The notes under the pieces: generated by a model
The model's input: the letters and a program-made list of their open reading frames with translations, nothing else
The model's database searches: none
Told to the model about the DNA's origin: nothing
Program-made: the position numbers and the translations under genes
Shown here: piece by piece, positions 19,705 through 28,126 of the stretch
How the letters are laid out: each line of letters begins with the position of its first letter
Position numbering within the stretch: the first letter of the stretch is position 1
Virus record (IMG/VR): IMGVR_UViG_3300008262_003596
Span: 1-46,204 of that record
DNA from: a virus
DNA length: 46,204 bases
Direction: 5' to 3' (one strand)

Positions 19705-20479
19705 TGAATTTGATTTTTTTGAAATTTATCCAATGGTTGATGTATATAAAAACTTACTTCCAGACTCACAAAGACTAGCAGAAATAGTTAAAGAGTCTGC
19801 AAAGTCATCCAATGGTAAATATTACTTAAGAGAATGGGATCAGTGGTCTGTCTTCGGCTCTTATACACAGCAAAAACATAACGATAGCGAGCCCAGAGAA
19901 CTTGGAGAAATGTATGATAATGAAAAATATTTATCTGATTCTGTATATTCAGCTTACACAAAAGCAATATCAAACTATATAAAAAGGCACAACCTAACCC
20001 TTCCAGATGGGGCCTCGCTTCTTACGTCATCATTTTCAAAATATGATACAAATGTAGATCATATGCAAAATAATATGTCTATGCAGTATCATACAGATTA
20101 CATAATTTCTGAAAGAGAAATGCCAGGACCAAAATTCTTTTTAACATGTACTACATACCTAAACGACGACTACGTTGGAGGAGAAATTGAGTTCTTAATG
20201 GATGGAAAGCAGTATCCTTATAAGCCAGAGTCGGGGGATATTCTAGTTTTTCCTTCTATAGAGCCATACTTTCACGGAGTTAAAACCATAACATCTGGAG
20301 AAAAGTTTTTTGTTAGAAACTTTGTGTCATACCCATATGGCGGATCAGAAGAGTGGATCAGAAATCAAAAGCATTACGGTGCAGTACGTTGGGCTAAAAT
20401 GGAAGAAGAAAGACTAGAAAAAGAAAATCCTAAAAGCATGAGATATATTAATATGGGAGATAATTATGGAAATAACTAA
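19697..20479 (+). CDS. 2OG-Fe(II) oxygenase 5 of the array
   Basis: 260 residues. H132 and D134 (YHTDY), core YLNDDYVGGEIEF, GDILVFPS, H193 (YFHGV), and R207 in FFVRNF as likely 2OG anchor. The longer N-terminus (about 125 residues) and the C-terminal ending are close in plan to the oxygenase at 66. It overlaps the previous gene by eight bases and the next by 14, so it is tightly coupled. Confidence 0.9.
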   Translation: MTNEFDFFEIYPMVDVYKNLLPDSQRLAEIVKESAKSSNGKYYLREWDQWSVFGSYTQQKHNDSEPRELGEMYDNEKYLSDSVYSAYTKAISNYIKRHNLTLPDGASLLTSSFSKYDTNVDHMQNNMSMQYHTDYIISEREMPGPKFFLTCTTYLNDDYVGGEIEFLMDGKQYPYKPESGDILVFPSIEPYFHGVKTITSGEKFFVRNFVSYPYGGSEEWIRNQKHYGAVRWAKMEEERLEKENPKSMRYINMGDNYGNN

Positions 20480-21176
20480 ATATAAAGAAGATGTATTCCA
20501 TGTCTCTAATGTTATATCAAAAGAAGAAGCGGGTAGAGCTATAAAATACCTAGAATTTTTAGCAGATTCCAATATATTAAAATGGAATCAAATATCTTTT
20601 TACGACTCTTATGCAATGGGATTTTGGGACTCAGATCCAAGGTTAGCCATGTTTGATTTACCACATGATTTTTTTTCTCAGCTTAAAAGTAAGATAAAAA
20701 ATATTTCAGAAGAAGTCCTAGGAAAAGAGTTATCAGAGGTTAGTTATCACGCACAAAAATGGATAGAGGGAGCTTTTGCCAGTTTTCATTCAGACAATTC
20801 TGATAACGAAGGTAACCCCACAGCCTTTGAAAGAAGCAAGTATGCAGTCTTTATGTATTTAAATGAAGACTTTACTGGAGGAGTTTTAAATTTTAAAAAC
20901 CATGATATAACTATTAAGCCAGAGCTAGGTATGCTTGCGATATTTGCTGGAGGCCACGGCAATGAGCATGAGGTTACAAAAGTTAAAAGCGGAACAAGAT
21001 ATACAATAGGATCATTTTGGGACAACGCTGATGCAGTTTATACTGAAGAACAAAGAAAAAAATGGGCTGATGAATTGGCTGAAGTTAGAAGTCAACAAGA
21101 AGAAGAGTATAAGGTCTGGGCAGAAAATAAAGAAAAAGGAATTACATTAGACTACGTTGGCAAAAACGGAGAATAA
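20466..21176 (+). CDS. 2OG-Fe(II) oxygenase 6 of the array
   Basis: 236 residues. H108 and D110 (SFHSDNS), core YLNEDFTGGVLNF, GMLAIFAGG, H168 (NEHEV), and R178 in TRYTIGSFW. After the fold comes a 50-residue charged helical tail (EEQRKKWADELAEVRSQQEE), which may be a coiled coil for partner binding. GGGAG precedes the ATG. The core is less like the others (GGVLNF in place of GGEL), so it may act on a different substrate. Confidence 0.9.
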   Translation: MEITKYKEDVFHVSNVISKEEAGRAIKYLEFLADSNILKWNQISFYDSYAMGFWDSDPRLAMFDLPHDFFSQLKSKIKNISEEVLGKELSEVSYHAQKWIEGAFASFHSDNSDNEGNPTAFERSKYAVFMYLNEDFTGGVLNFKNHDITIKPELGMLAIFAGGHGNEHEVTKVKSGTRYTIGSFWDNADAVYTEEQRKKWADELAEVRSQQEEEYKVWAENKEKGITLDYVGKNGE

Positions 21177-21725
21177 ATGAATATTCAAAAATTAGAAGAC
21201 AATATATATTATTATACAGAAATATTTAGTGATATATCTTCTTACAAATCATTGATAGACGAATACCCCCTAGATTGGCATGACTGGATTTCTAGCGATA
21301 CAGACACGGTGTATGGGTCTTATGCTGGAGGAGAACACTATATTCCAGACATAATATTAGATCCAATAAAATATGTTACATATAGTTGTTTAGACAACTA
21401 CACTAAAAATACAGGTGTTAAGTTTGGGTGGATTCCAAATTCTTATAGAATACAAAAATATTCAACTGGCGCTTACATGGGGCCACACGTAGACTCAATA
21501 GATGAAACTGCAGATAAGTCTCCAACTATATCTATAGTTTTGTATTTAAATGAAGACTACGAAGGCGGAAACATATGCTTTCCAGAACAAGGGCTTGATA
21601 TTAAACCAAAGGCTGGGAGTATGATTATATTTCCTTCATATCCACCATACTACCATGATCCGAAACCAGTAACAAAAGGCACTAAGTATATGTGTCCTAT
21701 ATTTTGTTTCAAGGAGCCTTTTTAA
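21177..21725 (+). CDS. 2OG-Fe(II) oxygenase 7 of the array
   Basis: 182 residues, the shortest of the array. H104 and D106 (GPHVDSI), core YLNEDYEGGNICFP, AGSMIIFPS, H160 (YYHDPK), and K170 as likely 2OG anchor. The DNA reads TAAATGA at the junction: the previous stop touches this ATG, with GGAG ten bases ahead. It is the last gene of the run; a new promoter follows at 21704-21733. Confidence 0.9.
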   Translation: MNIQKLEDNIYYYTEIFSDISSYKSLIDEYPLDWHDWISSDTDTVYGSYAGGEHYIPDIILDPIKYVTYSCLDNYTKNTGVKFGWIPNSYRIQKYSTGAYMGPHVDSIDETADKSPTISIVLYLNEDYEGGNICFPEQGLDIKPKAGSMIIFPSYPPYYHDPKPVTKGTKYMCPIFCFKEPF

Positions 21726-21733
21726 GGTATAAT
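21704..21733 (+). promoter_or_regulatory. Promoter TTGTTT-18-TATAAT, leaderless
   Basis: TTGTTT (21704-21709), an 18-base spacer and TATAAT (21728-21733), with exactly six bases before the ATG at 21740. It lies over the end of the last oxygenase gene. Confidence 0.6.
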
Positions 21734-21739
21734 CTTATT

Positions 21740-23647
21740 ATGTCTTATAAATACTCAGTCATAAAAGATAATCCACTCGGTTTTTGGTTTCTAGATGAAC
21801 AGTCTGGAACTACCGCTATAGATATATCTGGCTGTGGAAATAATGGGGTATATGCACAATCTGTTTCTGCTTTTCCTCTTCCACTCACATATGGCGGAGT
21901 AAATTCTGTAGAAATAACTAGCTCACAAAGCATAACTTTTCCATTAACATATAACTATTATGGAATAAGTAAAGGTACCCCAATAGCAAATAGTAGCTAT
22001 TCTTTTAGTCCATTTACGATAGAGTCTTTTATTTATCCAAAAGCTTTAACATCAACAATGGAACCAGTAGTTGCAGATGCATCAAACGGTGTCGGACTTT
22101 TTGCGAACAATAATGGCGTAGCATTTGCACTAAAAGGTTTATCTAATATTGATTATAGAGTAGATTTTGCTATACCTAATTTTAGCCGTGTGGTACATAT
22201 TGTATGTGTTTACTCAGTGTCAGAAATATCAATATATATAGATGGAGAAAAACAAGCTTCAAAAATATTAAATGATTTTAAATTTACAAATTCATCTTTA
22301 TCACTAAAATGCGGACCCACTTCTAATTCATCAAATAAGTTTTTAGTTGATTCTGTAGCTATATATAGATATTCTTTATCAGAATCTCAAATACAAAATC
22401 ATTATAATTTAGCTCAAGCACTACCAGCATTTAATACGACCTTCCCAGACCTTGGAGAGCTGTTTGACATATACGATACAAATATATCAACTAAGTTTGA
22501 GTATTCCTACCCAGCAAGAAAACCCTGGAAAGATTTAACTACCGCAGGACTAGAGTATGATTTTATAAAAAATAGAATACAAATTCCTGTGGGATCTGGA
22601 ACTTCTCAGTCTGCATTTTTTACTGAGTTTTTATATATACCATCACAATATGGAATAGACGCTTCCAAGATAGAATGGTCTGCGACAGAAGGAGTATCCG
22701 TATACTCAAGTGTTGACGGAGTAAACTATGTTGAATGTGAGAACGGTTCTAAAATACCACAGTATGGGAATTCTACTAGTGGAGAAGATTTTAATGCATC
22801 GTATAGCCTTTACATAAAGGTACTTTTTGAGACGGCAAATGATAAAACAAATAATCCTTTTATGGAAAGCCTCACAATTAAATTTTATAAGTCACAGATT
22901 ATTTATGCTACAAATTCTTCTAGCTACATATCACAAATGACAGATGACACCGAATATTTTGCAAAAGCATATGCGGGAAATAAAAGATACTCAGCTTTAT
23001 CAAGGAATATGCATGGTGGAATACGAGTAAAAGAAAGCTCTGGATTCTATTTAAATCTAGGAAGACTTTGCACATCAATGGAATTTTTCTATACCCCAAA
23101 AGACCTATCTGGCGGAGGTCTTGTATATAGAGAAGACATTAATTTTATAGAGGTCCTAGGAGGGCTGTATAACACCTCATACACGGGATTGGCTGTGGTA
23201 GACGGTGGGCTATATAATTCTTCTTATACGGCTTCCTATGACGCAGGGCCAGTAAGTCCAGACATAGGAGTAGAATATACATGGGCATCATCTGGAACAA
23301 TAACTAAAAATAATATAAAAAAAATATATATAAACGGTGTAGATAAAACATCTCAGACATCAATATCAAATGTTTTTAAGGCTGGTGAAATTTATCACGT
23401 AGTCCTGGTTTTTGATAATCAAATAATAAACTCAGTTAAGCTAGGGTATTCCCTTGATGGGGCTTCAGAGTCTTCATATCAATATATATCTACATACGGC
23501 TATGAGCTAGATTCTGCAACAGTTGCTGATCATTATCAAATTTATATAAACGGAGACCCTACTGTTATATCTGAACCGTCATTTTCCCTGACAGAAAATG
23601 CAGCAGAAGTATTCGATAACGACTGGATTGTGATCCAAAACGTTTAA
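21740..23647 (+). CDS. LamG/concanavalin-like adhesin (635 aa)
   Basis: 635 residues. The first 220 have LamG/concanavalin features: PLGFWFLDEQSGTTAIDISGCGNNGVY, FTIESFIYP, and an ISIYIDGEKQASK strand. The middle (about 230-400) is beta-rich, and the last 230 residues hold a second LamG-like domain with KKIYINGVDK and GEIYHVVLVFDN. LamG folds bind sugars or proteins. It likely recognises host surface polysaccharide or is a virion adhesin. The start at 21740 is chosen for the TATAAT-N6-ATG arrangement; the frame is open upstream to 21692. An internal near-repeat GGLYNTSY/GGLYNSSY lies at about residues 474-494. Confidence 0.8.
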   Translation: MSYKYSVIKDNPLGFWFLDEQSGTTAIDISGCGNNGVYAQSVSAFPLPLTYGGVNSVEITSSQSITFPLTYNYYGISKGTPIANSSYSFSPFTIESFIYPKALTSTMEPVVADASNGVGLFANNNGVAFALKGLSNIDYRVDFAIPNFSRVVHIVCVYSVSEISIYIDGEKQASKILNDFKFTNSSLSLKCGPTSNSSNKFLVDSVAIYRYSLSESQIQNHYNLAQALPAFNTTFPDLGELFDIYDTNISTKFEYSYPARKPWKDLTTAGLEYDFIKNRIQIPVGSGTSQSAFFTEFLYIPSQYGIDASKIEWSATEGVSVYSSVDGVNYVECENGSKIPQYGNSTSGEDFNASYSLYIKVLFETANDKTNNPFMESLTIKFYKSQIIYATNSSSYISQMTDDTEYFAKAYAGNKRYSALSRNMHGGIRVKESSGFYLNLGRLCTSMEFFYTPKDLSGGGLVYREDINFIEVLGGLYNTSYTGLAVVDGGLYNSSYTASYDAGPVSPDIGVEYTWASSGTITKNNIKKIYINGVDKTSQTSISNVFKAGEIYHVVLVFDNQIINSVKLGYSLDGASESSYQYISTYGYELDSATVADHYQIYINGDPTVISEPSFSLTENAAEVFDNDWIVIQNV

Positions 23648-23687
23648 TTCTGTCATCAATCGTGACAAAAGCTGGACTTAAACAAAA

Positions 23688-23693
23688 TATAAT
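23688..23693 (+). promoter_or_regulatory. -10 box upstream of the head genes
   Basis: TATAAT, 16 bases before the ATG at 23710 (GTG at 23704). No good -35; GTGACA at 23662 is 20 bases upstream. It would start the head operon. Confidence 0.45.
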
Positions 23694-23709
23694 GGTAGAA
23701 TAAGTGTCT

Positions 23710-24051
23710 ATGGACTTCAATAAGATCGGCACCAAAGTTTTAGACGAGGAAACAACACTCGGAATTTACGTATGGGAAATTGATGGAAAATGGGTCGGAG
23801 ACGACGAAGGAAACTACCTATCAATAACATCAATGAAAGATAACAAAGAAAGAATCGAAGCCTTGAGAAAAGCTGTTTCTGGCTATGGTATAGACAGAGG
23901 GCAGCCATTATTTTTGTCAGGAAGACGCAAGATTGATGATGAAGAATATCAGTATCAGCAGTCAAGACTTAATTTAGGTTTAGTGCCAGACCCACTAGAT
24001 GTAGGAAACTATAAGGATGAGATGAAAAAGCTCACTGTGCCAGGGAGATAA
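23710..24051 (+). CDS. Hypothetical protein ahead of portal (113 aa)
   Basis: 113 residues. N-terminal half beta-like (LGIYVWEIDGKWVGDDEGNYLSI), C-terminal half charged and helical (KERIEALRKAV, RKIDDEEYQYQQSRLNLGL). I recall similar short proteins just ahead of portal genes in freshwater phages but know no function. It could be a DNA packaging or portal-associated factor. No SD is visible for either the ATG at 23710 or the GTG at 23704. It is two bases from the portal gene. Confidence 0.65.
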   Translation: MDFNKIGTKVLDEETTLGIYVWEIDGKWVGDDEGNYLSITSMKDNKERIEALRKAVSGYGIDRGQPLFLSGRRKIDDEEYQYQQSRLNLGLVPDPLDVGNYKDEMKKLTVPGR

Positions 24052-24053
24052 AA

Positions 24054-25634
24054 ATGGAACATGTTGATGAAACCCCAGAAGTAAATGAAGAAATTCAGTT
24101 ATCTAGTGCTGCTGATTGGTTTTCTTTCAAGAAAGAAACAGAGCATGATGATCCATTTAATATTCAATTAGATGACATTAGAAAACTAAACGGATTAAGC
24201 CCAGCATTTCGCAGAAAAATAGGCAGAGAATTTTCTAAGGCTTTTACTGGAATAGATAGTACATCAACACAGCAAAACTTGCTAGCACAGGCAATAACTG
24301 GTTACGCTATGTTTGATCTGGTTCAGCCAATATATAACTTAGAGTATCTATCAAAAATTTATGAAGTTTCAACATATAACTACGCAGCAATAAATGCAAA
24401 AGTTGCAAACATTGTAGGTCTAGGATATCAATTTGATGAGACAAGAAAAACAAACGATGCGCTGGACGGAATTACAGATGAAAAACAATTACAGAGAGCC
24501 AGAAAAAAGCTCGGTAAATTAAGACAAGATTTAGAGCAGTGGTTAGAAGATGTAAATGATGAAGAAACATTTACAGAAACACTTATTAAGGCATACACAG
24601 ATTTAGAAGCAACTGGAAATGGCTTTATTGAAATAGGCAGAACAACTCGTGGAGATATTGGATATATTGGACATATTCCAGCAAAGACAATGCGTGTAAG
24701 AAGATTACGTGATGGCTTTATTCAGTTGCTTTACGGAAAGGCTGTCTTCTTCAGAAACTTTGGCGATCAAGATACACCGAATCCAATTGCTGGCGGACTA
24801 GATAGACCAAACGAAATTATTCATTTAAAGAAATATACTCCTATGGACAATTACTACGGTATTCCAGATATTATTGCTGCACAAGTAGCCCTTGCAGGAA
24901 ATGAATTTTCTGGTCAGTACAACCTTGATTATTTCCAGAACAAGGCTGTTCCAAGATATATTATTACTGTTAAGGGTGCCAAGCTTTCACCAGAGTCAGA
25001 AAGAAAATTGCTTGAGTTTTTCCAGGTTGGACTAAAGGGCAAAAACCATAGATCTCTTTATGTCCCTCTTCCACCAGATACGCCTGACTCAAAGGTTGAA
25101 TTTAAAATGGATCCAATTGAGGCTGGAGCACAGGAATCATCATTTAATGTTTATCGTAAAGCAAATAGAGATGAAATTCTTTTAGCACACAGAACTCCAA
25201 TTTCTAAAATTGGTATTCCAGAAGGAATTAATTTAGCTGCAGCAAGAGATGCGGATAAAACATTTAAAGAGCAGGTTTGTCGCCCAGCACAAATGAGATT
25301 AGAGAAAAAAATTAATTTAATTATTGCTGAAAAAACAGATGCCGTTCAAATTAAATTTAATGAACTTAGCCTTACAGATGAAGATACTCAGTCAAAGATT
25401 GATGAGAGATATTTAAGAATGCAGGTTATTACCCCTAATGAAGTTCGTCTAAGAATGGGTAAAATTGCAATTGAAGGCGGAGATGAAGTTATTCAATTAA
25501 AGCCTCAGCAGCAGGCAGAAATTAGAGCTCAGGCTGGACAGACAAGAACTAGGGATCAAGAAAGACAAAATAATTCTCCAGATATTTCTGGGGAAGCCAG
25601 GAATCCAAAAGGTGACGGAAGTCAGGTAGAATAA
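24054..25634 (+). CDS. Portal protein (HK97/PBSX type)
   Basis: 526 residues. The dodecameric portal through which DNA enters and leaves the capsid. Typical elements: a long N-terminal wing (NYAAINAKVANIVGLGYQF), the central region with ATGNGFIEIGRTTRGDIGYIGHIPAKTMRV, an EIIHLKKYTPMDNYYGIPDI clip-type segment, then a long stem with HRTPISKIGIPEGINLAAARDADKTFKEQVC, the portal consensus SxxP..IGxxxGxN, and a Gln/Arg-rich tail. GGGAG precedes the ATG. No terminase lies in the window, so it must be elsewhere in the genome. Confidence 0.93.
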   Translation: MEHVDETPEVNEEIQLSSAADWFSFKKETEHDDPFNIQLDDIRKLNGLSPAFRRKIGREFSKAFTGIDSTSTQQNLLAQAITGYAMFDLVQPIYNLEYLSKIYEVSTYNYAAINAKVANIVGLGYQFDETRKTNDALDGITDEKQLQRARKKLGKLRQDLEQWLEDVNDEETFTETLIKAYTDLEATGNGFIEIGRTTRGDIGYIGHIPAKTMRVRRLRDGFIQLLYGKAVFFRNFGDQDTPNPIAGGLDRPNEIIHLKKYTPMDNYYGIPDIIAAQVALAGNEFSGQYNLDYFQNKAVPRYIITVKGAKLSPESERKLLEFFQVGLKGKNHRSLYVPLPPDTPDSKVEFKMDPIEAGAQESSFNVYRKANRDEILLAHRTPISKIGIPEGINLAAARDADKTFKEQVCRPAQMRLEKKINLIIAEKTDAVQIKFNELSLTDEDTQSKIDERYLRMQVITPNEVRLRMGKIAIEGGDEVIQLKPQQQAEIRAQAGQTRTRDQERQNNSPDISGEARNPKGDGSQVE

Positions 25635-25650
25635 TCTACTCGACTGTTAT

Positions 25651-25677
25651 TTGCCTTTTTACATATATGCCTATAAA
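25651..25677 (+). promoter_or_regulatory. Possible promoter TTGCCT-15-TATAAA
   Basis: TTGCCT (25651-25656), 15-base spacer, TATAAA (25672-25677), nine bases before the ATG at 25687. The spacing is short, so it is a moderate candidate. It could give a near-leaderless transcript for the protease gene; no SD is visible for that start. Confidence 0.35.
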
Positions 25678-25686
25678 ATTAAGCAT

Positions 25687-26997
25687 ATGAATATCGAAAA
25701 ATCTTACTGGTCATCAAATGGAGAGAACCTTCATTTATCAGTTCCTTTCACAAAGGTCAACATAGAAAAAAGAACAGTGTCTGGTTTTGCGACACTAGAT
25801 AACGTTGACCAGACAGGAGACGTTGTAACAGCAGATGCAAGCCTAAAGGCGTTTGAAAACTTTAGAGGTAATCTTAGAGAAATGCATCAGCCAATTGCTG
25901 TGGGTAAGGTTGTTTCTTTTAAACCAGAGACATACTACGATCAAGATTCACAAAAGTTTTATAATGGAGTTTATGTAACATCATACATTTCAAAGGGCGC
26001 ACAGGACACTTGGGAAAAGGTTCTCGATGGAACTCTTACTGGATTTTCAATCGGCGGAAAAATTAAAGATTCTGATAATGAAGTTAACAAGTCTACAGGA
26101 GAAACAGTAAGATTTATTAAAGACTATGATCTAGTTGAACTATCTATTGTCGACTCTCCAGCTAATGAACTATGCAATATTTTTTCAATTGAGAAATCAA
26201 ATGGGGCTATGGTCTTTAAGGGAATGGCAGCAGAGATTGTAACAGAAAACATTTTTTATTGTGAAGAAAGCAATTCAGTATTTCTTTCTACAGAAAAAAC
26301 ATTTGATTCACCAATTACTGGTAAGCCAGCATCTATTATTGGATGGGTAGAAAAGTCAGACATTAATAAGTCTAACGAAGTACAGAAGATTCTTGATTCA
26401 TTTAAGAAATCAAGATTTACGTTGCCTGATACACAAACAATTGCAAAACAGGCAAACGCAGAAGGAGGTAATGAAGTGTCAGAAAACACAGAAAACGCAG
26501 TGGTTGAAGAGACCGCTGTTGAAGAAACAGTTGCCGTTGAAGAAACACCAGCAGCTGAAGAAGCTCCTGCAGAAGATGCAGTTGCAGACGCTCCTGCCGA
26601 ATCTCTGGAGAAAGCAGCCGACGTATCAGAAGTTATGGTTGATGAACCTGATTTTGCAAAGATGCTTGGTGACCTAAAGGGCTTTTTCTCAGAAACTCTA
26701 AATAAAGCTGCACAGACAAACGCAGCTCAAGTTTCATCTATTCAAGATACTGTTGAGTCATTCAGCAAGAGCGTAGATGTAAGAATTTCAGAGTTGGCAG
26801 AACAGCATGCTATTTTAAGCAAAGCTGTAGAAGACATAAAGAACACAATTGACGGCGTTGAAAAGCGTGTCGATGCAGTAGAAGGTGAGACTGCAATTAA
26901 GAAGTCCTCGGATCTTGGCGGATCTCAGGAAGTAACAATCAAAAAATCAAAATGGAACGGTTCTTTCCTCGGTTCCGTATCAGATTTAATCAAATAA
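25687..26997 (+). CDS. Prohead protease with scaffold domain (HK97 type)
   Basis: 436 residues. Residues 15-165 have the herpesvirus/HK97 prohead protease layout: RTVSGFATLDNVDQTGDVVTADA (opening strands), the NLREMHQPIAVGKV His motif, and LVELSIVDSPANELCNIFS with the catalytic Ser. The C-terminal 170 residues are acidic (a run of EETAVEETVAVEET) and coiled-coil, i.e. the scaffold. The enzyme would cleave the scaffold and capsid N-termini during maturation. The start at 25687 rather than the TTG at 25651 fits the family. A strong internal ribosome site (26463-26468) may give the scaffold on its own. Confidence 0.9.
   Translation: MNIEKSYWSSNGENLHLSVPFTKVNIEKRTVSGFATLDNVDQTGDVVTADASLKAFENFRGNLREMHQPIAVGKVVSFKPETYYDQDSQKFYNGVYVTSYISKGAQDTWEKVLDGTLTGFSIGGKIKDSDNEVNKSTGETVRFIKDYDLVELSIVDSPANELCNIFSIEKSNGAMVFKGMAAEIVTENIFYCEESNSVFLSTEKTFDSPITGKPASIIGWVEKSDINKSNEVQKILDSFKKSRFTLPDTQTIAKQANAEGGNEVSENTENAVVEETAVEETVAVEETPAAEEAPAEDAVADAPAESLEKAADVSEVMVDEPDFAKMLGDLKGFFSETLNKAAQTNAAQVSSIQDTVESFSKSVDVRISELAEQHAILSKAVEDIKNTIDGVEKRVDAVEGETAIKKSSDLGGSQEVTIKKSKWNGSFLGSVSDLIK
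26476..26997 (+). CDS. Internal-start scaffold protein (in frame, 173 aa)
   Basis: GAAGGAGG at 26461-26468 is followed by seven bases and an in-frame GTG at 26476. Translation from it would give 173 residues: the acidic stretch (VEETAVEETVAVEETPA), a helical middle and the KSKWNGSFLGSVSDLIK end. This is the lambda C/Nu3 type of overlapping gene, in which the scaffold is made in excess of the protease. The ribosome site is among the strongest in the window and has no other evident use. Protein-level evidence is lacking. Confidence 0.55.
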   Translation: MSENTENAVVEETAVEETVAVEETPAAEEAPAEDAVADAPAESLEKAADVSEVMVDEPDFAKMLGDLKGFFSETLNKAAQTNAAQVSSIQDTVESFSKSVDVRISELAEQHAILSKAVEDIKNTIDGVEKRVDAVEGETAIKKSSDLGGSQEVTIKKSKWNGSFLGSVSDLIK

Positions 26998-27015
26998 GGG
27001 TAGGTGAAATAAAAT

Positions 27016-28062
27016 ATGAGCAATGAATTATTAAAAGATATTGCAGCTGGAACAACAGCTACAGGTACATTTGCTTCCACATCAGGTGGATCAGGTATCC
27101 ACACCGCATCAGAAAATGGTAACGGTGGTCTGCTTAATCCAGAACAGTCTGCTCGCTTCCTTGATTATATGTTCGATGCAACCGTAATAGGTAAAGTCGC
27201 ACGTACAGTCCGTATGAAGTCAGACACAACTGAGATTGACCGTATTGGCGTTGGTGAGAAGCTTATGAAGCTAGCAACCGAAGGTTCAGATACTGCAACA
27301 AACTCAGCAGTTACATTCTCAAAGATTTCTTTGACAACAAAGAAGCTTCGTCTTGACTGGGAACTCTCAACAGAGTCTCTAGAAGACAACATTGAAGGTC
27401 CAGATCTAGAAGATCACATTGCAAGACTTCTTGCAACACAGGCTGGAAATGACATTGAAGATGTTATCCTAAACGGTAACACAGCACTCACAGGAGATGC
27501 ACTTTATAAGGCATTCAACGGTGTAGTTAAGAAGGCAAAGACATACGGTCACGTTGTCGATGCTGGTGGAGCAAACATCACAAGAGCCGTATTTAACTCA
27601 GCTCTTAAGGCACTTCCACGTAAGTACAAGCAGCGTCGCACAGACCTCCGCTTCCTTGCAGGATCAAACTTGATCCAGGATTACCTATATGCAACTTCAC
27701 AAAACATTCAGAACGTCAACCCACAGGATATTGCTTCTGGCATCATCCGTGGTGAGGTTGCACCAGTTTCAGGTCCAGCAGGATATGTAGCTCCATACGC
27801 ATTTGGTATTCCAATCGTTGAAGTTCCACTTCTTCCAGAGACACAAGACGGTGACTACTCAGGAGAGACAGGTTCACACGGAGACGTCCACTTGACATTC
27901 CCAAATAACGTTGTTATTGGTATCAAGCGTGATGTAACTGTTTACCGCTTCTTCTGGCCACGTAAGGACTCAATTGAGTACACAATGTATACTCGTGTTG
28001 GCGTCCAGATCGAACAAGCAGACGCTTGGGTCGTAGTTAAGAACGTTAAGGTTGCTTCCTAA
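27016..28062 (+). CDS. Major capsid protein (HK97 fold)
   Basis: 348 residues. N-arm (MSNELLKDIAAGTTATGTF), a gap with GGLLNPEQSARFLDYMFDATVIGKVARTVRM, the E-loop region KLATEGSDTATNSAVTFSKISL, a P-domain helix DLEDHIARLLATQAGNDIEDVILNG, and the A-domain with GIPIVEVPLLPE and the C-terminal FFWPRKDSIEYTMYTRVGVQIEQADAWVVV. Follows the protease/scaffold gene as in HK97-like phages. Codon use looks more C-rich in this gene and the major tail protein, consistent with high expression. Confidence 0.95.
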   Translation: MSNELLKDIAAGTTATGTFASTSGGSGIHTASENGNGGLLNPEQSARFLDYMFDATVIGKVARTVRMKSDTTEIDRIGVGEKLMKLATEGSDTATNSAVTFSKISLTTKKLRLDWELSTESLEDNIEGPDLEDHIARLLATQAGNDIEDVILNGNTALTGDALYKAFNGVVKKAKTYGHVVDAGGANITRAVFNSALKALPRKYKQRRTDLRFLAGSNLIQDYLYATSQNIQNVNPQDIASGIIRGEVAPVSGPAGYVAPYAFGIPIVEVPLLPETQDGDYSGETGSHGDVHLTFPNNVVIGIKRDVTVYRFFWPRKDSIEYTMYTRVGVQIEQADAWVVVKNVKVAS

Positions 28063-28082
28063 TTATTTAGGTTAGCCTAAAG

Positions 28083-28110
28083 GCCCCCATATTTATATAT
28101 GGGGGCTTTT
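28083..28110 (+). terminator. Rho-independent terminator after major capsid gene
   Basis: GCCCCCATA (28083-28091) pairs with TATGGGGGC (28098-28106) around a six-base loop, followed by TTTT. A strong hairpin 20 bases after the stop of the capsid gene, so transcription drops before the connector genes, which have their own extended -10 at 28127. Confidence 0.9.
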
Positions 28111-28126
28111 CATTGTAAATTAGTAA

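Noticed and set aside
26393-26677. Lys/Gln-rich ORF in the +1 frame of the protease gene
   Set aside because: It shares the AAGGAGG site but the ATG there leads to a low-complexity frame; the in-frame GTG scaffold explains the site better.
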